Assembly: GCA_937898445.1 (NCBI GenBank)
Contig: CALEJY010000275.1
Span: forward strand, 1 to 8,316
Source of the DNA: an uncultured Candidatus Melainabacteria bacterium
GTDB taxonomy: Bacteria > Cyanobacteriota > Vampirovibrionia > Gastranaerophilales > Gastranaerophilaceae
Direction: 5' to 3'
Length of the DNA: 8,316 bases
In this document: in pieces, positions 5,813-8,316 of the stretch
Position numbering within the stretch: the first letter of the stretch is position 1
Layout of the letters: each line of letters starts with the position of its first letter
The notes under the pieces: generated by a model
What the model saw: only the letters and a program-made list of their open reading frames with translations
What the model was told of the DNA's origin: nothing
Database searches by the model: none
Position numbers and translations under genes: made by a program

Positions 5813-6550
5813 ATGAAAAAAGCATTTACACTAGTAGCAGGTGCTATGCACGTAGCCCATCGAAACAATTTTCGTAAAAAAGCTTTCACATTAGCAGAAG
5901 TTTTAATCACTCTCGGAATAATCGGAGTTGTAGCCGCATTGACTATGCCTAGTTTAATTGCACATCATAGAAAAGTTGCGACTGCATCTAAATTGAAAAA
6001 ATTCTATTCAACTATGGAACAGGCGATTAGGTTTGGCGAGGCTGAATATGGTGATTCTACCGAGTGGGTTAAAGCCGGTACTCAATATGATGAAAATGGT
6101 AATATCGATAATGATGCACAAGGAAAAGTTACAAAAGAATTTTTTATGACCTACTTAGCTCCATATTTCAAATATACTGATGTTGTTCAAGGTAAACAAG
6201 CGGTTGATGAAGATGGAAATGACGCATCTACTACTACTAAGGTTTATCTTGCTGATGGAACAACTTTTGCGTTTAACAATGGCTCTTGTATGGATTTTGC
6301 TTTTGATACAAATGGCGACAAGTTACCTAATAAATTTGGTAGAGATAAATTTACTTTCTTTATGTGTTTTTCAGAAAGTACAAGACAATCAGAATGTGGT
6401 GGTTCAACAAAAGCTTTTTGTACTCCAAAATATGGCGCAACAACAAGAGAAGATTTTATTGCCAAGTGTAAGCAACAACCATATTGGTGTTCTGGTTTGT
6501 TAGAGTACGATAACTGGGAATTTAGATCTGATTATCCGTATAGGTTATAG
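5813..6550 (+). CDS. Type IV prepilin / type II secretion pseudopilin-like protein with extended leader
   Basis: This is a secreted pilin-like protein of 245 residues. Residues 23-48 (KAFTLAEVLITLGIIGVVAALTMPSL) are a class III-type N-methylation helix. Prepilin peptidase would cut after A24, giving F25 at +1 and E29 at +5. The -1 residue is Ala, not the classical Gly. The globular part has an LADGTTFAF strand (146-154), a D165-T-N-G-D169 loop leading into PNKFGRDKFTFF (a possible calcium-binding turn), six Cys (159, 185, 195, 203, 219, 226) and a C-terminal WEFRSDYPYRL. Such endings are familiar in gut-bacterial 'type II secretion system protein' families. Unusually, the leader is about 20 residues longer than normal because KKAFTL occurs twice (residues 2-7 and 22-27). 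The first copy lacks the +5 Glu. The start at 5813 is set by GGAGGT (5802-5807). No pilus assembly gene is adjacent, so it must use machinery encoded elsewhere. Whether it is a pilus subunit, a pseudopilin or a standalone surface protein is unknown. Confidence 0.85.
   Translation: MKKAFTLVAGAMHVAHRNNFRKKAFTLAEVLITLGIIGVVAALTMPSLIAHHRKVATASKLKKFYSTMEQAIRFGEAEYGDSTEWVKAGTQYDENGNIDNDAQGKVTKEFFMTYLAPYFKYTDVVQGKQAVDEDGNDASTTTKVYLADGTTFAFNNGSCMDFAFDTNGDKLPNKFGRDKFTFFMCFSESTRQSECGGSTKAFCTPKYGATTREDFIAKCKQQPYWCSGLLEYDNWEFRSDYPYRL
5816..5893 (+). repeat. In-frame direct repeat of the prepilin leader (KKAFTL twice)
   Basis: The 18-base units at 5816-5833 and 5876-5893 both encode KKAFTL and are offset by exactly 60 bases. 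They differ at three positions, all silent. The 42 bases between them carry two small hairpins: GTGC/GCAC (5841-5844, 5848-5851) and CGAAA/TTTCG (5861-5865, 5870-5874). The arrangement looks like a structured cassette placed in frame near the start of a normal MKKAFTLAEV gene. Confidence 0.65.
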
Positions 6551-6592
6551 TTTTAAATTTATTTGTAACAAAAAGTTAACAAAACTGTTTTC

Positions 6593-6609
6593 AAAAAAGC
6601 AATTTTTTT
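6593..6609 (+). terminator. Weak possible terminator after the prepilin gene
   Basis: Six As (6593-6598), a GCAA loop and seven Ts (6603-6609) could form an A-U hairpin closed by a GNRA-type loop and ending in a T-run. The stem has no G-C pairs, so termination would be inefficient and read-through into the 85-codon gene is plausible. The 111 bases between the two genes otherwise hold only the putative regulatory site described separately. Confidence 0.25.
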
Positions 6610-6620
6610 AGAGTTCTATA

Positions 6621-6647
6621 CTTTATATATATGTAAGAGATATAAAG
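6621..6647. promoter_or_regulatory. Second candidate regulator site upstream of the 85-codon gene
   Basis: ATATGTAAGA (6629-6638) repeats exactly the ten bases at 5731-5740 in and beside the operator. The match continues as GATAT if one T is skipped. It lies inside a separate dyad, CTTTATAT (6621-6628) with ATATAAAG (6640-6647). A TATACT -10-like hexamer (6617-6622) lies just upstream, so a protein bound here would sit over the transcription start. No -35 hexamer is recognisable. This suggests that the XRE-type regulator also controls this gene. Confidence 0.5.
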
Positions 6648-6661
6648 AGAGAGAAAAGAAG

Positions 6662-6919
6662 ATGTTACAAACTAAAGCTAATAACAAATTTGGAACTTTA
6701 ACTAAAAGAACCAAGAAGGTTGAAGATAAAGAATTTAATATAGAGGATTATAACTACCTCGCACAAAAAGATAAAAGAATGCGTTTCAATACTTCAAAAG
6801 ACCCGATTTATTATGTGTTTGATGTAATTGAAAACAGACCAATCTCAACATTGGCAAAAGAATTTGTAAAAGATTCATTCTTTGAAGCAGTAAACTTTGT
6901 ATCACAAGTCGTTAGATAA
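6662..6919 (+). CDS. Small basic hypothetical protein, 85 residues
   Basis: I do not recognise this protein. It has 85 residues and no signal peptide or membrane segment, so it is probably cytoplasmic. The N-terminal half is very rich in Lys, Arg and acidic residues (KRTKKVEDKEFNIEDYNYLAQKD). The C-terminal half is more hydrophobic and probably folded (PIYYVFDVIEN, then an amphipathic helix-like LAKEFVKDSFFEAVNFVSQVV). There are no Cys and no known catalytic or nucleic-acid-binding motif. The start at 6662 follows a purine-rich run (GAGAGAG, 6647-6653, about nine bases upstream), a plausible but non-canonical ribosome site. A strong terminator follows 32 bases after the stop and a candidate regulator site lies upstream, so it looks like a real, independently expressed gene. 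It is base-composition poor in GC like its neighbours. Function unknown. Confidence 0.7.
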   Translation: MLQTKANNKFGTLTKRTKKVEDKEFNIEDYNYLAQKDKRMRFNTSKDPIYYVFDVIENRPISTLAKEFVKDSFFEAVNFVSQVVR

Positions 6920-6950
6920 TCAATAGGAATTAAGGAAAAGGATAGGAAAT

Positions 6951-6979
6951 AAAAAGATGGCAATGAGCCATCTTTTTTT
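6951..6979. terminator. Strong bidirectional intrinsic terminator
   Basis: AAAAAGATGGC (6951-6961) pairs perfectly with GCCATCTTTTT (6967-6977) around AATGA. Seven Ts (6973-6979) end the plus-strand copy and five As begin it, so the minus-strand transcript also ends in Us. It lies between the convergent 85-codon gene (stop 6919) and glycosidase-family gene (stop 6988) and probably serves both. Confidence 0.92.
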
Positions 6980-6987
6980 ATTATGAA

Positions 6988-7785
6988 TTATTTGTTTATT
7001 ACCATAAACGATTTCAAGCTTCTGCCTGCTCCATCTCCAATAGATGTTACGTTGTATTTGTTGAGGTAGTTCATAGAGGTAGAACTTCCGCCGTCAAATG
7101 CCATTGCTCTGTCCCAACCCAGTGATTTTACGTAATCTCTTACTTCATATAAATCCATCGGGTGCTTGTCTGTAATAATCAAAATGTGTGCAACGCCGTC
7201 TTTCAAGCCGATAATTGTTCTTGATGTTTTGTGCAAAACAGAACAACTTTCTCTAATGACAACTCCGTCTTTTTTTACCACAAAAAACTCTTCTTCAAGT
7301 CTGAGTTGTGGGTAAATCAATGGACCGCCTTGCGCTGAGGTGATTATGTTACATCCAAAATCTACAGAACTTTTGTGAGGAACAATTTCGTAATGATATT
7401 TCCCGTCAGAACATTCAATTACTCTAAACTCTGTTCTATCAATGATTTTGCTCAAATTTCTTCTTAATACGGGATTTGATAACAAACTGTCATTAAGAAG
7501 TGGGTCTTCAACAGTGTTGCGGTCGCTTACGATATAAGAAATTGATTTTCCGTTATTTGGATCAAAGTAACCTGTGTTTATTGTAAATTCGGATTTTGCA
7601 CGTTGATGCGCTTCTTTATTGGTGATTAAACTGTCGGAGCTGATGAATTTTATATGTTTTTTTATCTTTTCGCCTTTTAAAACGATGTGATAAATTCCGT
7701 CATCATAGTTAATGTCTATCGGATATGCGTTCGCACAACTGATTGTAAATATCATTGCAAATAGTAAAAATAACAGTTTTTTCAT
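6988..7785 (-). CDS. Secreted phosphodiester glycosidase family protein (NAGPA domain)
   Basis: This is a member of the family named after the eukaryotic 'uncovering enzyme', which removes GlcNAc from a mannose-6-phosphate diester. The bacterial members are envelope or secreted proteins of mostly unknown substrate. It has 265 residues. A signal peptide covers 1-20 (KKLLFLLFAMIFTIS, likely cleavage ANA|Y). The family motifs appear in order: INTGYFDP (69-76), SAQGGPLIY (150-158), SRTIIGLKDG (188-197), MAFDGGSSTSM (228-238) and GAGRSLKSFMVI (252-263). R189 and D231-G-G-S are the positions expected at the active site. The start has AAGGA (minus strand, 7798-7794) eight bases upstream, inside the end of the preceding gene. 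The upstream LptF/LptG-type gene stops one base before this ATG, indicating co-transcription and coupled translation. Action on a phosphodiester-linked sugar in envelope glycan or lipid is inferred from family and neighbour only. Confidence 0.9.
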   Translation of the reverse strand: MKKLLFLLFAMIFTISCANAYPIDINYDDGIYHIVLKGEKIKKHIKFISSDSLITNKEAHQRAKSEFTINTGYFDPNNGKSISYIVSDRNTVEDPLLNDSLLSNPVLRRNLSKIIDRTEFRVIECSDGKYHYEIVPHKSSVDFGCNIITSAQGGPLIYPQLRLEEEFFVVKKDGVVIRESCSVLHKTSRTIIGLKDGVAHILIITDKHPMDLYEVRDYVKSLGWDRAMAFDGGSSTSMNYLNKYNVTSIGDGAGRSLKSFMVINK

Positions 7786-7786
7786 A

Positions 7787-8316
7787 TTATAAATCCTTAG
7801 ATTTGTAGAACGCTATGATTGCGCAAAGGAATGCGAATGGTGGGAATATTGCGGTTATAAACGGATGCAAAACTCCCTTTTCTGCCAACAAGTCGAAGAA
7901 TGGCAATGTAATATAATACAAGAATATACTTCCGATTGCAATTGTAAATCCGACCAATCTTTGTTCTCTCGGTTTGCTAAATCCTAACAAAGCCCCCATA
8001 ATTGCTAACAATACGCATACAAACGGGTGAAAAAATCTTTGTAGGTATTTGTTTAGCATATATCGGTATTCTTCGTCTAAACCTTCTTTTTTCAAAAGTT
8101 TTATGTAATTGTGCAAATCTCTGTTGTTGATTTCACGTTCTTTTTTTACAGAATATGTCATTAATGTGAAAGCGTTTTGAGCAGATTCGCCCTGCAAAAT
8201 ATCCATTGTGTTGAATTTGTTTATGTCAATGAAAATTCCGTCATTAGAGATTTTGTACTGCGTAATATCTGATAACTGCCATTTGTCAGGCAAACTCTTT
8301 CCGGTTTTGGCATAAA
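7787..8316 (-). CDS. LptF/LptG-family (YjgP/YjgQ) permease, C-terminal part
   Basis: This is an inner-membrane permease subunit of the lipopolysaccharide-extracting ABC transporter (LptB2FG). The frame is open to the window edge (complete codons from 8314), so the N-terminus is missing. About 175 residues are seen. An apparent TTG start at 8293 is only an internal Leu. The visible part comprises the end of the periplasmic beta-jellyroll (LSDITQYKISNDGIFIDINKF), a charged amphipathic stretch (LHNYIKLLKKEGLDEEYRYMLNKYLQRF), and then the last three membrane helices. Those are HPFVCVLLAIMGALLGF, then a GFTIAIGSIFLYYITLPFFDLLA helix, and PFITAIFPPFAFLCAIIAFY. The short RFFHPF...GALLGFSKPREQR...GF signature between the first two is typical of the family. 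LptF and LptG cannot be told apart here, and some lineages have only one. It implies a diderm envelope with LPS or an LPS-like glycolipid. It is the first visible gene of an operon with the downstream glycosidase-family gene. Confidence 0.92.
   Translation of the reverse strand, partial: YAKTGKSLPDKWQLSDITQYKISNDGIFIDINKFNTMDILQGESAQNAFTLMTYSVKKEREINNRDLHNYIKLLKKEGLDEEYRYMLNKYLQRFFHPFVCVLLAIMGALLGFSKPREQRLVGFTIAIGSIFLYYITLPFFDLLAEKGVLHPFITAIFPPFAFLCAIIAFYKSKDL

Noticed and set aside
6180..6503. 107-codon plus-strand frame inside the prepilin gene
   Set aside because: It overlaps the pilin frame, whose Cys pattern and C-terminal motif are convincing. The alternative product is a low-complexity Leu/Gln-rich shadow with no ribosome site.
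7729..7746. Possible lipobox at Cys17 of the glycosidase-family protein
   Set aside because: The residues before Cys are T-I-S, a poor match to the lipobox at -3, and a good signal peptidase I site (ANA|Y) follows three residues later.
8291..8293. TTG at 8293 as the start of the permease gene
   Set aside because: The frame continues upstream to the edge, and the protein would lack the N-terminal membrane helices and most of the periplasmic domain of the family.

Overview
The window comes from an AT-rich, diderm (Gram-negative type) bacterium. It holds the end of a tripartite RND efflux operon, a small regulator divergent from a prepilin-like gene, an unrecognised 85-residue protein, and a two-gene envelope operon on the opposite strand. 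The prepilin N-terminus (KKAFTLAEVLITLG), the Asp-Asn-Gly motif in its C-terminal domain, an LptF/LptG-type permease, a phosphodiester glycosidase family protein and the low GC of the genes together suggest a gut, non-photosynthetic cyanobacterial relative (Gastranaerophilales / 'Melainabacteria'). This is a moderate-confidence inference from protein style. Gut alphaproteobacteria or Elusimicrobia with similar prepilins are not excluded.

Layout. Positions 2-514 (+) are the C-terminal part of a periplasmic adaptor cut by the window edge. Positions 613-3759 (+) are a complete HAE1-type RND pump with its proton-relay residues intact. Positions 3759-5174 (+) are a TolC-family outer-membrane channel whose ATG overlaps the pump stop. 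These three genes make a complete inner membrane-periplasm-outer membrane exporter. Positions 5175-5490 hold no gene but form a relatively GC-rich (about 48% by hand count over 5221-5460) series of four hairpins, the last being a variant of a dispersed GCGAAGCG-centred palindromic repeat.

Positions 5491-5700 (-) encode a small XRE-type helix-turn-helix protein. It diverges from a prepilin-like gene at 5813-6550 (+). Between them lies a near-ideal operator with 10-bp arms and a 3-bp spacer (5732-5754), placed to control both promoters. A closely related sequence recurs just upstream of the 85-codon gene at 6662-6919 (+), so the three genes may form one small regulatory unit. The prepilin carries a 20-codon, in-frame duplication-type extension of its leader peptide. 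A strong bidirectional terminator (6951-6979) separates this block from the convergent minus-strand operon.

The minus-strand operon runs from an LptF/LptG-family permease (7787-8316, N-terminus outside the window) directly into a secreted phosphodiester glycosidase family protein (6988-7785), with one base between stop and start. The coupling suggests a shared envelope-glycolipid or polysaccharide role, which is inference. No tRNA, rRNA, CRISPR array or transposase gene was seen.
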